From Lachnospiraceae bacterium (GTDB lineage: Bacteria > Bacillota > Clostridia > Lachnospirales > Lachnospiraceae), in contig JAILLI010000104.1 in assembly GCA_024693225.1 (NCBI GenBank), forward strand, positions 1 through 32,106: 32,106 nucleotides of DNA, in the 5' to 3' direction. Shown one piece after another: positions 6,486-16,361 of the stretch (positions are counted from its first letter, which is position 1; each line of letters starts with the position of its first letter). The translations under genes and the position numbers were made by a program. Under the pieces are notes generated by a model. That model searched no databases. It was not told the origin of the DNA and saw only the letters and a list, made by a program, of their open reading frames with translations.

Positions 6486-8951
6486 TTACTTCTTAAGAGT
6501 AACTTTGTCCAGATGCCATATATCATCAACATACTCCTGAATGGTCCTGTCTGATGAGAACTTGCCCGAGGAAGCAACATTGAGTATGGCCATCTTGTTC
6601 CACCGCTTCGTGTCCTTGTATGCCTCGCCGATGAGCTTCTGGGTCTCCGCATATGAGGCGAAATCCTTGAGGATAAAGTAGGTATCGGCCTTGGCGGTAC
6701 ACTGGGTGTTGAGAAGGGAGTTGTAAAGATCCCTGAAAAGCTCCGTATCGTTCTGGCTGTAGGTCCCGTTGACCAGCTGCATGAGTACTTTACGGATATT
6801 GGCATCACTGTTGAATATCGCATTCGGATCATATCCGCCGTTCTGCTCATAGTTTATGACTTCATCGGATGTCAGTCCGAAGATGAATATGTTGTCTTCA
6901 CCGACTTCCTCATACATCTCAACATTGGCACCGTCCATGGTACCTATGGTAACGGCTCCGTTGAGCATGAACTTCATGTTACCCGTTCCGGATGCCTCCT
7001 TTGAGGCTGTGGAGATCTGCTCCGATACATCGGCAGCAGCTATGATCAGTTCTGCATTCGATACGCAGTAATCCTCTATGAACACGACCTTGATCTTGCC
7101 GCCTATGGAAGCATCATTGTTGATGACTTCCGCAACGGAATTGATGAGTTTGATCGTAAGCTTGGCGTTCTTATATCCCGCGGCCGCCTTTGCACCGAAA
7201 ATGAAGGTTCTGGGAACGAAGTCCATATCGGGATGATCCTTGAGCTCATTGTACAGATACATTATATGAAGGATGTTCATGAGCTGACGCTTGTATTCAT
7301 GCAGACGTTTTACCTGGACATCGAATATGGATCTGGGATCTACTTCTATACCGTTATGATCGAGGATGTATTTTGCAAGCCTGACCTTGTTCTGATACTT
7401 GATGTTCATGAACTCGTGCTGGGCTTTCTTGTCATCCGCATATACCTTGAGATGACGCAGTACCGTCAGGTCTGTGATCCATTCGTCGCCGACATGGGCC
7501 GTTACCCAGTCCGCAAGGAGCGGATTGGCGTGAAGGAGGAACCTTCTCTGGGTGATGCCGTTTGTCTTGTTGTTGAACTTCTGGGGCATGAGCTGGTAGA
7601 AATCCTTAAGCTCCTGATTCTTCAGTATCTCCGTATGAAGCCTTGCAACACCGTTTACCGAATATGAAGCACAGATCGCCATGTGGGCCATCTTGACCTG
7701 TCCGTCATATATGATTGCCATCTTGCGGATCTTGTCCACATTGCCCGGATGAGAAGCCTCTATGAGCAGGCAGAACCTTCTGTTGATCTCCTCAACGATC
7801 TGGTATATCCTGGGCAGAAGACTGGAGAAGAGCTCTATGGGCCATTTTTCCAGAGCTTCCGACATTATGGTATGGTTGGTATATGCAACGGTCTTGGTGG
7901 TGACACCCCATGCTTCTTCCCAGCCCAGGCCGTAATCGTCCATAAGTATACGCATCAGCTCCGGAACCGTAAGGGTGGGATGTGTATCGTTCATCTGGAA
8001 GGTGACCTTCTCATAAAGCTTCCTGATATCATCATGCTTTCTCATGTACTTGGCAACAGCTTCCTGGATGCTGGCCGATACGAAGAAATACTGCTGCTTT
8101 AATCTCAGCTCCTTGCCCGCATAATGGTTATCGTTGGGATAGAGGACTTCGCATATGTTCCTGGCAAGGTTTTCCTGTTCAACAGCCAGACGGTAGTCAC
8201 CCTTGTCAAAAGAGTCGAGCTGGAAGCACTCAACAGGCTGTGCATCCCATATCCTGAGGGTATTTACCACCCCGTTCCCGTATCCGGGTATGGGAAGGTC
8301 ATAGGGAATTGCCTGAACTGACTGGTAATTCTCCTGGGAGAAGTGGTTTTCACCTTTCTCATCCACATTCACGCAGACATTTCCGCCGAACTTGACGATC
8401 TTGGCATACTCGGGACGGCGCAGTTCAAAGGGATAACCGTCCTTGAGCCAGTTATCGGGAGTCTCTACCTGGAAACCGTCTTTGATCTTCTGGCGGAACA
8501 TTCCGTACCGGTAACGTATACCGCAGCCGTAAGCACTGTATCCGAGAGTTGCAAGCGAATCAAGGAAGCAAGCCGCCAGACGTCCGAGACCGCCGTTGCC
8601 GAGTGCGGGATCCCTCTCCTCGTCTTCCACAAGATTGATATTGATACCAAGTTCATCGAGTGCCTCAGCGACTTCCTTGTATTCCTTAAGGTTTATCATC
8701 GCATTTCCGAGTGCTCTTCCCATAAGGAATTCCATGGAAAGATAGTAAACGGTCTTGGGATCTTCACGTTCATAGGCCTTCTGGGTCTCGAGCCAGTTGT
8801 CTATGATGGTATCTTTTACCGTATATGCTACAGCCTGATATATCTGCTGCTCGCTTGCCTCCTCGAGGGTCTTCCGAAATAGCGCCTTGACGTTCTCTCT
8901 GACCTGCTTCTTGAATGTTTCCTTGTTAAAACCCATCTTGCGTGCTGCCAT
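6486..8951 (-). CDS. glgP: Glycogen/starch alpha-glucan phosphorylase
   Basis: 821 aa; YYLSMEFLMGRALGNAMINL, GNGGLGRLAACFLDSLATLGY, KRLHEYKRQLMNILHI, EASGTGNMKFMLNGAVTIGTMDGANVE. Confidence 0.97.
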   Translation of the reverse strand: MAARKMGFNKETFKKQVRENVKALFRKTLEEASEQQIYQAVAYTVKDTIIDNWLETQKAYEREDPKTVYYLSMEFLMGRALGNAMINLKEYKEVAEALDELGININLVEDEERDPALGNGGLGRLAACFLDSLATLGYSAYGCGIRYRYGMFRQKIKDGFQVETPDNWLKDGYPFELRRPEYAKIVKFGGNVCVNVDEKGENHFSQENYQSVQAIPYDLPIPGYGNGVVNTLRIWDAQPVECFQLDSFDKGDYRLAVEQENLARNICEVLYPNDNHYAGKELRLKQQYFFVSASIQEAVAKYMRKHDDIRKLYEKVTFQMNDTHPTLTVPELMRILMDDYGLGWEEAWGVTTKTVAYTNHTIMSEALEKWPIELFSSLLPRIYQIVEEINRRFCLLIEASHPGNVDKIRKMAIIYDGQVKMAHMAICASYSVNGVARLHTEILKNQELKDFYQLMPQKFNNKTNGITQRRFLLHANPLLADWVTAHVGDEWITDLTVLRHLKVYADDKKAQHEFMNIKYQNKVRLAKYILDHNGIEVDPRSIFDVQVKRLHEYKRQLMNILHIMYLYNELKDHPDMDFVPRTFIFGAKAAAGYKNAKLTIKLINSVAEVINNDASIGGKIKVVFIEDYCVSNAELIIAAADVSEQISTASKEASGTGNMKFMLNGAVTIGTMDGANVEMYEEVGEDNIFIFGLTSDEVINYEQNGGYDPNAIFNSDANIRKVLMQLVNGTYSQNDTELFRDLYNSLLNTQCTAKADTYFILKDFASYAETQKLIGEAYKDTKRWNKMAILNVASSGKFSSDRTIQEYVDDIWHLDKVTLKK

Positions 8952-8969
8952 AAACTTCCTCCTGACTGT

Positions 8970-11900
8970 TTATTGTTTTTTTACTCCCAAAGTTACGGTT
9001 TCGCCGTTAATGTTCCATTCCTTTACATATCCGTCCGTATCCCCGGTTATTATATCATCCGCAAGCACTTCCCTGCTGATGGTATCCCTGCACTTGTCCA
9101 GGATCTGCGCGATCTTTTCATTATCCTTCGCATAGACCTTTATCCTGTCCATAACCTCAAATCCGGCTTCTTTCCGCATGGTCTGTACCTTTGATACGAT
9201 CTCGCGGACAAAGCCCTCTTCTATGAGTTCGGGTGAAAGCTTTGTATCTATGACTACGGTCACGTTACCTTCCGATATGGTCTCAAAGCCTTCCTGCTGG
9301 GTCATTTCTATAAGAAGATCCTCCTCGGTAAGCTCGATATCAGTTCCATCCACCGTAAACTTAACTGCTCCGGATGACCTGAGCTCATCCATTGCAGCGT
9401 TCCCGTCAACCTGCGACAGGTATTTCCTTATGCCTGCCAGGAACTTGCCGTACTTGGGACCAACGGTCTTGAGCTGGGGCTTGATGATATACGTGGTAAA
9501 TCCTCTTACATCATCCGTAAACTCAACAGATTTGACGTTCAGCTCGTCCTCTATGATCTCCCTGTAAAAATCATTAAGAGTAAAGTCCGCCTTGATCAGC
9601 ATCTTGGCAACAGGCTGCCTGTTCTTGATGTTTGCGGCATTTCTGCAGGCCCTTCCCATGACAACGGCTTTGAGTACATGAGCCATATCGGCCTCAAGCT
9701 GCGGATCTATCCATTCCTTTCTGACAGCGGGGAAATCGCACAGATGGACGCTCTCGGGAGCAGACGGATCTATGGAGCAGACAAGGTTACGGTATATCTG
9801 CTCAGTCATGAAGGGGATCATTGGTGCTGCCGCCTTAGCGGTCTCAACAAGGGCCGTGTACAAGGTCATGTAGGCGTTTATCTTGTCCTGTTCCATGCCC
9901 TTGGCCCAGAAACGCTCGCGGCATCTTCTGACGTACCAGTTCGAAAGATCCTCAACAAAGTCCTGAAGAGCCCTTGCTGCCTCCGGGATCTGATACTTGT
10001 CCAGATTGTCGTCAACGGCACCTATGGCTGTATAGAGCCTGCTCAGTATCCACCTGTCCATTACGGGCAGCTTATCGTATTCAAGACTGTATTTTGTCGC
10101 ATCAAAATCATCTATGTTCGCATAGAGGACAAAGAAAGCATATGTGTTCCAAAGGGTCCCCATGAATTTTCTCTGGCCTTCCGTGACCGCCTTCTCATGG
10201 AACCTGTTGGGCAGCCAGGGTGCTGAGTTGATGTAGAAATACCAGCGGATGGCATCCGCCCCCATGTTTGCAAGTGCATCAAAGGGATCGACCGCATTTC
10301 CCTTGGACTTGCTCATCTTCTCCCCGTTCTCATCAAGCACCAGACCCAGAACGATGACGTTCTCGTACGCGGCCTTGTTGAAGAGGAGGGTGCTCTCCGC
10401 GAGCAGCGAATAGAACCAGCCTCTGGTCTGGTCAACAGCCTCTGAAATGAACTGGGCCGGGAATCTCTGCTCAAAGAGGTCCTTGTTCTCGAAGGGATAG
10501 TGGTACTGGGCAAAGGGCATGGCTCCCGAATCGAACCAGCAGTCTATGACTTCGGGCACCCTCTTCATATCTTTGCCGCACTTGGGACATTTGATCGTAA
10601 ATTCATCTATATAGGGCCTGTGGAGCTCGACCGTAAGGGCATCGTCCCTTCCGGACATCTGCTTAAGCTCTTCGCGGCTGCCTATGGCATGTCTGTGGCC
10701 GCACTCACATTCCCATACATTGAGCGGCGTTCCCCAGTAACGGTTTCTTGATACCGCCCAGTCCTGTATATTCTCGAGCCAGTTGCCAAATCTTCCTGTT
10801 CCTATGGATTCGGGTATCCAGTTGATCGTATTGTTATTGCGGATAAGGTCATCCCTTACCTTTGTCATCTCAATATACCAGGATTCGCGGGCATAATAGA
10901 TAAGGGGTGTCGAGCATCTCCAGCAGTGGGGATAATCATGCTCTACCTTGGGTGCGCCAAAGAGTATCCCTCTGGCATCAAGTTCCTTGAGGACCTCGGG
11001 ATCGGCACTTACGGCGCCTGCCTCGATCTCTTCGGGTGTCGGCTTGGCGCGCATTCCGGCGAAGGGGGTCTCATCCTTCATGACACCCTTTTCGTCGACC
11101 ATCTGAACAAAAGGAGCATCATATTTCCTGCCCACCCTGGCATCATCTTCACCGAATGCCGGTGCTATATGTACTATACCGGTACCGTCTGCCATGGTGA
11201 CATAGTCATCACAGTACACGAAAAAGGCTTTCTTATCCTGTGCTTTTGCACAGTCCTCGGCGCATTTGTAAAGGGGTTCGTATTCCTTATATTCAAGATC
11301 TTTACCCTTATACCTTTCCAGCACCTCATAGGCGGGACTTCCTTCCTCCCGTTCGATACCGGAAAGGACCGTATCGGCAAGTGCCTCTGCCAGGATATAG
11401 GTATAACCGTCTGCAGCTTTGACCCTTACATATGTATCTTCGGGATTGACGCACAGGGCTATGTTGCTGGCAAGTGTCCAGGGTGTCGTCGTCCAGGCCA
11501 GGAAATATGCATCCTCGTCCTTTATCTTGAATCTGACTATGGCAGTCCTTTCCTTGAGGGTCTTATAGCCCTGGGCCACCTCATGTGAAGAAAGGGGAGT
11601 CCCGCATCTGGGACAGTAGGGCACGATCTTGAAGCCCTTATAGAGAAGCCCCTTGTCCCATATAGTCTTAAGGGCCCACCATTCGGATTCTATGAAATCA
11701 TCATGATATGTTACATAAGGGTCATCCATGTCGGCCCAGAAACCAACGGTTCCCGAGAAATCCTCCCACATGCCCTTGTATTTCCAGACACTTTCCTTAC
11801 ACTTGTCTATAAAAGGAGCCAGTCCGTATTCCTCGATCTGTTCCTTTCCGTCAAGACCCAGAAGCTTTTCGACCTCAAGCTCGACCGGAAGACCGTGGGT

Positions 11901-12158
11901 ATCCCAGCCGGCCTTACGCGGAACATAATAGCCCTTCATGGTACGGTATCTCGGGATCATGTCCTTGATAACACGTGTAAGAACGTGTCCTATGTGGGGC
12001 TTACCGTTGGCTGTCGGAGGTCCGTCATAGAACATGTAGGTCTTGGCACCTTCACGTATCTTAAGGCTCTTCTCGAATATATTGTTCTCGGACCAGAACT
12101 TCTCTACTTCCTTTTCTCTTTCGACAAATCCCAGATCCGTTGATACTTTCTTATACAT
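8970..12158 (-). CDS. ileS: Isoleucyl-tRNA synthetase (IleS2-like, 1062 aa)
   Basis: HIGH motif (GKPHIGHVL), KMSKSKGN, AGWDTHGLPVELEVEK, CPRCGTPLSSHEVAQGYK. Confidence 0.97.
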   Translation of the reverse strand: MYKKVSTDLGFVEREKEVEKFWSENNIFEKSLKIREGAKTYMFYDGPPTANGKPHIGHVLTRVIKDMIPRYRTMKGYYVPRKAGWDTHGLPVELEVEKLLGLDGKEQIEEYGLAPFIDKCKESVWKYKGMWEDFSGTVGFWADMDDPYVTYHDDFIESEWWALKTIWDKGLLYKGFKIVPYCPRCGTPLSSHEVAQGYKTLKERTAIVRFKIKDEDAYFLAWTTTPWTLASNIALCVNPEDTYVRVKAADGYTYILAEALADTVLSGIEREEGSPAYEVLERYKGKDLEYKEYEPLYKCAEDCAKAQDKKAFFVYCDDYVTMADGTGIVHIAPAFGEDDARVGRKYDAPFVQMVDEKGVMKDETPFAGMRAKPTPEEIEAGAVSADPEVLKELDARGILFGAPKVEHDYPHCWRCSTPLIYYARESWYIEMTKVRDDLIRNNNTINWIPESIGTGRFGNWLENIQDWAVSRNRYWGTPLNVWECECGHRHAIGSREELKQMSGRDDALTVELHRPYIDEFTIKCPKCGKDMKRVPEVIDCWFDSGAMPFAQYHYPFENKDLFEQRFPAQFISEAVDQTRGWFYSLLAESTLLFNKAAYENVIVLGLVLDENGEKMSKSKGNAVDPFDALANMGADAIRWYFYINSAPWLPNRFHEKAVTEGQRKFMGTLWNTYAFFVLYANIDDFDATKYSLEYDKLPVMDRWILSRLYTAIGAVDDNLDKYQIPEAARALQDFVEDLSNWYVRRCRERFWAKGMEQDKINAYMTLYTALVETAKAAAPMIPFMTEQIYRNLVCSIDPSAPESVHLCDFPAVRKEWIDPQLEADMAHVLKAVVMGRACRNAANIKNRQPVAKMLIKADFTLNDFYREIIEDELNVKSVEFTDDVRGFTTYIIKPQLKTVGPKYGKFLAGIRKYLSQVDGNAAMDELRSSGAVKFTVDGTDIELTEEDLLIEMTQQEGFETISEGNVTVVIDTKLSPELIEEGFVREIVSKVQTMRKEAGFEVMDRIKVYAKDNEKIAQILDKCRDTISREVLADDIITGDTDGYVKEWNINGETVTLGVKKQ

Positions 12159-12171
12159 TTTCCATCTCCTG

Positions 12172-12735
12172 TTATATTGTTTTATTGTCCCCGGCGTCTT
12201 CTTTTATTTCTTCGGATGCCTTTTTACCATCCTTCGGCCTGTATTCGGGGAAAAGCTTGTCACGATAATCCTCCAGGCCCAGCATAAGCGCAATACCCAG
12301 CACTCCGCATGTTATAGCCTCTCCAAGCCCCACCAGGAGCACGCTCCTTAAGAAGGGAGGCTCGTCAAAGCCCAGCATGAAAGTATATATGGCCGGGACC
12401 GCAAAAGCATTTATTATTATGGGCGGTATGGGGACCAGATACTTGTTTTTACGGACAAGGTAACTTACCGTTGCGGCAAGGAGTGTTGAAAGGCTTCCGA
12501 ATATGACATCCTGCATGGGGAGATTCATTGCATGATTGGCGCTTAAGCATCCTATGAAAAGACCCGGGATCGCAGCCGGTGTATAATATGGCAGGACCGT
12601 AAGGGCTTCGGAGATCCGAAGCTGAAAATTGAGACCGTTTGCAAGCTGGAATTCATTTGCTATAAAAGTGAGAACAAAATACAGCACAGCAATGACCAGT
12701 GTCTGTATGATAAATCTGCCTGTCTTCTTACCCAT
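12172..12735 (-). CDS. queT: QueT-family ECF transporter S component (predicted queuosine precursor uptake)
   Basis: 187-aa multi-TM protein with FQLRISEALTVLPYYTPAAIPGLFIGCLSAN, characteristic of the QueT family. Confidence 0.8.
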   Translation of the reverse strand: MGKKTGRFIIQTLVIAVLYFVLTFIANEFQLANGLNFQLRISEALTVLPYYTPAAIPGLFIGCLSANHAMNLPMQDVIFGSLSTLLAATVSYLVRKNKYLVPIPPIIINAFAVPAIYTFMLGFDEPPFLRSVLLVGLGEAITCGVLGIALMLGLEDYRDKLFPEYRPKDGKKASEEIKEDAGDNKTI

Positions 12736-12812
12736 CCGGTATATCTCCCTGACTTTTGAGAATGGATCCTCGCCCCTTCATAAGCGTGACTGCAGATCCA
12801 CACACAGAATAG

Positions 12813-12841
12813 AGTATAGCACGCAAATCGCGAACAGGCAA
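12813..12841 (-). promoter_or_regulatory. Putative sigma-70/A promoter for queT-ileS-glgP-C39
   Basis: Minus strand TTGCCT-N17-TATACT. Confidence 0.6.
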
Positions 12842-12872
12842 TAGAACCGGACGCCAAATAAACCCTTTAATT

Positions 12873-12900
12873 ATGACATGGTTTGGTGTAAAATTATGAT
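12873..12900 (+). promoter_or_regulatory. Putative promoter for the GT2 gene
   Basis: ATGACA-N16-TATGAT upstream of ATG 12922 with aggggggatc SD. Confidence 0.5.
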
Positions 12901-12921
12901 TTATAGAAGGGGGGATCTTCA

Positions 12922-13638
12922 ATGGCTGACAGATTATTCATCATCATTCCGGCATATAACGAACAGGATAATATCAGGCAGGTCGTAAGCGACTGGTACC
13001 CGGTAGTAACATCACACGGGGAGGATTCGCGTCTTGTTGTCATTGATGACGGTAGCCGCGACGATACATACAGGATACTTAAGGAGCTCGAGGCCGATAT
13101 GCCAAAGCTTACCGCCCTGACCAAGGAAAACGGCGGCCACGGTGCGACTTTGCTCTACGGCTACAGATATGCCCTTGAACAGGGTGCCGACTATGTATTT
13201 CAGACCGATTCCGACGGGCAGACACTCCCTTCCGAATTTGAGCCCTTCTGGAAGGCAAGGACAAAGTACGATATAACCATAGGCTACAGGAATAAGCGCA
13301 GAGACGGACTTTCCCGTATACTGGTGACCAAGATACTCCGTCTTGTTGTTTATATCTGCTTCAGGACCTATATCCTTGACTCCAACACTCCCTACAGGAT
13401 AATGACCGCTTCATCTCTTAAGGAGAACCTGAAGTTCATCCCCGATGATTTCTTCCTTTCAAATGTTGCCCTTGCAGCCATCTACAAGAAGCGCAGGCAG
13501 AAGGTCCACTTTATCCCCATATCCTTCCGTCCCAGACAGGGGGGTACCAATTCCATCAACCTCTTTAAGATCATAAAAGTCGGAATTTCCTCACTTCGAA
13601 GCTTCATCGTCATAAACGACCGGATCGAAAGGTCCTGA
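12922..13638 (+). CDS. Family 2 glycosyltransferase (dolichol-phosphate mannosyltransferase-like)
   Basis: FIIIPAYNEQDNI..., VVIDDGSRDDTYRIL, NGGHGATLLYGYRYALEQGADYVFQTDSDGQT; only plus-strand gene supported. Confidence 0.88.
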   Translation: MADRLFIIIPAYNEQDNIRQVVSDWYPVVTSHGEDSRLVVIDDGSRDDTYRILKELEADMPKLTALTKENGGHGATLLYGYRYALEQGADYVFQTDSDGQTLPSEFEPFWKARTKYDITIGYRNKRRDGLSRILVTKILRLVVYICFRTYILDSNTPYRIMTASSLKENLKFIPDDFFLSNVALAAIYKKRRQKVHFIPISFRPRQGGTNSINLFKIIKVGISSLRSFIVINDRIERS

Positions 13639-16242
13639 TCACCATACATAGGTGATAAATCTGTTGCCGGCCTGCTCGAACATGGACCGGCTGTCATTCA
13701 TACCCATTTTGTACACTCTCTCATCACGCGGTTCGTACAGTACCGTGTTTTTGGCGTCATATCCTATGATGATAACGGCTCCTCCGCCTTCCGTCATGGC
13801 CATGACGGGATAACCGTTCGATACATAGTACAGCATGTCGGATAGACTGCAGCCCGAAAGATCCAGAACATCAGCTTCCAGATTATCCGACAGGACCCTT
13901 ACAAGAGACTTGGTCCTGACCTCTTCCCGGGAACTCTTGTATACCCCTCCCGACTGGAGCATGGCATCTATACATTTAACGTATGAACTGCTGCTATCTT
14001 CCTCCTGACCGGTATCTCCTTCGTCTGCGCTCTCTTCATCGTCTTTTCCTGCCTCATTTAGGTCTCCGGCTTTTGCTTCTTCCGATCCTGCTTCTATACC
14101 GGCTATCCTTGCTTCCGTTTTCCGATCACCCGTCTCCCATATGTAGGCCATACGTTTGTCAACTACCACTCCGTACAGGCCGCTTGCCTCTTCAACAGCC
14201 TCCGCAGCCGATGTATATATCCCATCAAGCTCGCCCTTAGCATATACATAGTAGCGTTTAAGGGTATCCTTACCGGACAGGCTTACATCCCTGCTGCCTT
14301 CAAGAACGACCTCCTTGGGATTTGTGACCTTGACCGTCTGCTTGGGATCTTCCGGTGCCTTGTAGAGCACAGTCTGGTAAGTGGTCTCCTCTTTCTCGGT
14401 AACAAGGCCGGCAAGCTTGTTCTTAAGCGTTGTCCGGGTCTTATTGTTGACTATCTGGTCATCCTCGACCGGTATGAAGGTTCCTCTTTCGACATCCCTC
14501 ATGGCCCGGGTAAGGATCAGCATGTTCTCCACCTTTTCCACTCCGAGCACAAATATCCCGTCCTGCTGGTAATTCTTGAGGATATTGCCTGCCTGATCCT
14601 GTATCTTTATACAGTACATGGGTATCACGGTCTTTCCCGTATCATCCGTTGTCACGTCGGATACCCTGGCTGCCCCGTATACCACGTCATTGTCCATAAA
14701 TCCCAGAGGGATGACCACTTCCCCTGCGGCAGAAGGTATGACCGACGGGGTCATGCTGTTCAGTTTAAATAACTGGATCTGGGTATAATCGATCACCGAT
14801 TCACCGCTCTGCCATGCTATGGTACTCTCGTCATCCGAGGAATAAAAGCCGGATTCCCTTATACTGTCCTGCATGACCTCGGATTCCCTGGTATCGAGCT
14901 TTATGGTATAGATACAGCCGTCAAGCAGAACATACATCCTGTTTCTCGTGCTGATGTACGCCAGATTGTCGATATCCCTGGCAAGTATGTCATATGATTT
15001 GGTATAGGGGATAAAGAGCATCTCCTCTATGGTGTTCAATGTACAGTCATAGTAATAGAGGTCCACACCCACTCTTCCTTCATTGCGGCCCCTGTTCATG
15101 TATCCGTATACTATGAACCATATGTTTCCGACACCGTCGATCATCATGGGCTTGATTGAATGCGCATCATATCTTGTCCTTGCATCATCATTGTCCTTAT
15201 CGGCAAAAGCAAAGAGCCTTGCAAGTGTCTGCGATGAGATATTATATGAATAAAGGGCATTCTGCTGGACGAAAGCATATATGGATCCGGTATCGTTCTC
15301 CATCCTGACCGGCTTGTCATTGATTATGCCGTGCAGTATCTTCCCGTTGACCACGACATTCTTTTCCTCGTCAAAGACCTGGTCCATTTTCCGCTCATAC
15401 TCCATGAGATACATCCTCTTGCCTCTCTGGATGCGGAAATACTCCGACACGTTATGAAGCCTTGAGAGGGCCTCAACCTGATAGGTGAGCTTTATGGAGG
15501 CCGTGGTCTCGTCTATCTCGATAAGCTCCATGTCCTTGTCTCCCACCAGGGTCGGCTCCAGATCGCCCCAGGTCAGCTGGTTGAAGCTGGAATGGATATT
15601 TACATAGGCATAACTGCTGTTATCCCCATCGGCGTTCGATTCCATGTATTTTCTGAGTTCTTCGGCCTCATCAGCCTTCATGGTCCTGTCGGAAAAATCC
15701 CGGACAAAGTCCATCTTCTCCGTAAGATACAGTTCGGCCCGGTTTATCACCCTGGCGTAGTACCTGATGATATCTCCCCCGGAAGTCGTAAGCTTTATTA
15801 TGAGCATATACTCCCTGTCATCCTCGATCAGATCCTTGAGCATGGCCGTTGCATATATCACATCGCCTTCATAGGTAAAATCAGACACCTCGGTCTCCTC
15901 AATAAGCCTGGACATATCAAGAGGCCTGACTTCATAGGAGACTTTTGCGATAACGGCATCATAAAGATCTGCCCGAAATGTCACAGATCTGTTGGCCATA
16001 AGGGGCGTTATGGGACCACGCAGATAACTCCCCTCCATTTCAGCCGTATAGCCGTGGAGAGGATTGATATACTGGTCATTGACATTCATATATACGATGG
16101 GGAGCGTTGCACGTGACATGTCGGATGTCATATCCGTATTTCCCCTGTTAAGGAGAAGATCTGACACAAACAGGGAAATGAGAAACAGTATAAACGTAAC
16201 GGCAAGCTTTATCGCTCTTCTTTTTATCTTACTTCGATCCAT
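13639..16242 (-). CDS. Membrane-anchored extracytoplasmic protein with C39-like C-terminal domain (catalytic His apparently replaced)
   Basis: N-terminal RRAIKLAVTFILFLISLFVSDLLL TM; aromatic-rich repetitive middle; acidic linker (DDEESADEGDTGQEEDSSSS); C-terminal GGGAVIIIGYDAKNTVLYEP resembles GGHAVVxxGYDxxxVxxxDP. Start taken at MDRSKIKRR. Confidence 0.55.
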   Translation of the reverse strand: MDRSKIKRRAIKLAVTFILFLISLFVSDLLLNRGNTDMTSDMSRATLPIVYMNVNDQYINPLHGYTAEMEGSYLRGPITPLMANRSVTFRADLYDAVIAKVSYEVRPLDMSRLIEETEVSDFTYEGDVIYATAMLKDLIEDDREYMLIIKLTTSGGDIIRYYARVINRAELYLTEKMDFVRDFSDRTMKADEAEELRKYMESNADGDNSSYAYVNIHSSFNQLTWGDLEPTLVGDKDMELIEIDETTASIKLTYQVEALSRLHNVSEYFRIQRGKRMYLMEYERKMDQVFDEEKNVVVNGKILHGIINDKPVRMENDTGSIYAFVQQNALYSYNISSQTLARLFAFADKDNDDARTRYDAHSIKPMMIDGVGNIWFIVYGYMNRGRNEGRVGVDLYYYDCTLNTIEEMLFIPYTKSYDILARDIDNLAYISTRNRMYVLLDGCIYTIKLDTRESEVMQDSIRESGFYSSDDESTIAWQSGESVIDYTQIQLFKLNSMTPSVIPSAAGEVVIPLGFMDNDVVYGAARVSDVTTDDTGKTVIPMYCIKIQDQAGNILKNYQQDGIFVLGVEKVENMLILTRAMRDVERGTFIPVEDDQIVNNKTRTTLKNKLAGLVTEKEETTYQTVLYKAPEDPKQTVKVTNPKEVVLEGSRDVSLSGKDTLKRYYVYAKGELDGIYTSAAEAVEEASGLYGVVVDKRMAYIWETGDRKTEARIAGIEAGSEEAKAGDLNEAGKDDEESADEGDTGQEEDSSSSYVKCIDAMLQSGGVYKSSREEVRTKSLVRVLSDNLEADVLDLSGCSLSDMLYYVSNGYPVMAMTEGGGAVIIIGYDAKNTVLYEPRDERVYKMGMNDSRSMFEQAGNRFITYVW

Positions 16243-16339
16243 ATAATCGCAAACCGGTCCCGGGTGGTCGTATCTATCGTAAACGAAATAAATGATCCCG
16301 TTCACGATAACAAATCGATGCGTTACGACAGCGTAAAGG

Positions 16340-16361
16340 GGTCGGAGCAAAAGCTCCGACC
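16340..16361 (-). terminator. Hairpin just downstream of atpC, possible terminator or processing site
   Basis: GGTCGGAGC-AAAA-GCTCCGACC perfect 9-bp stem 4 nt past the atpC stop; U-tract poor. Confidence 0.45.

Noticed and set aside
12660-12922. Overlapping 64-66 aa minus ORFs (12660-12857, 12728-12922)
   Set aside because: They lie across the divergent promoter/leader region and the queT start; no motifs.
16243-16350. Longer start (MLRPLYAVVTHRF...) for the surface protein
   Set aside because: It would begin inside the atpC downstream hairpin; the start at 16242 (MDRSKIKRR) precedes a normal positive-inside TM segment.
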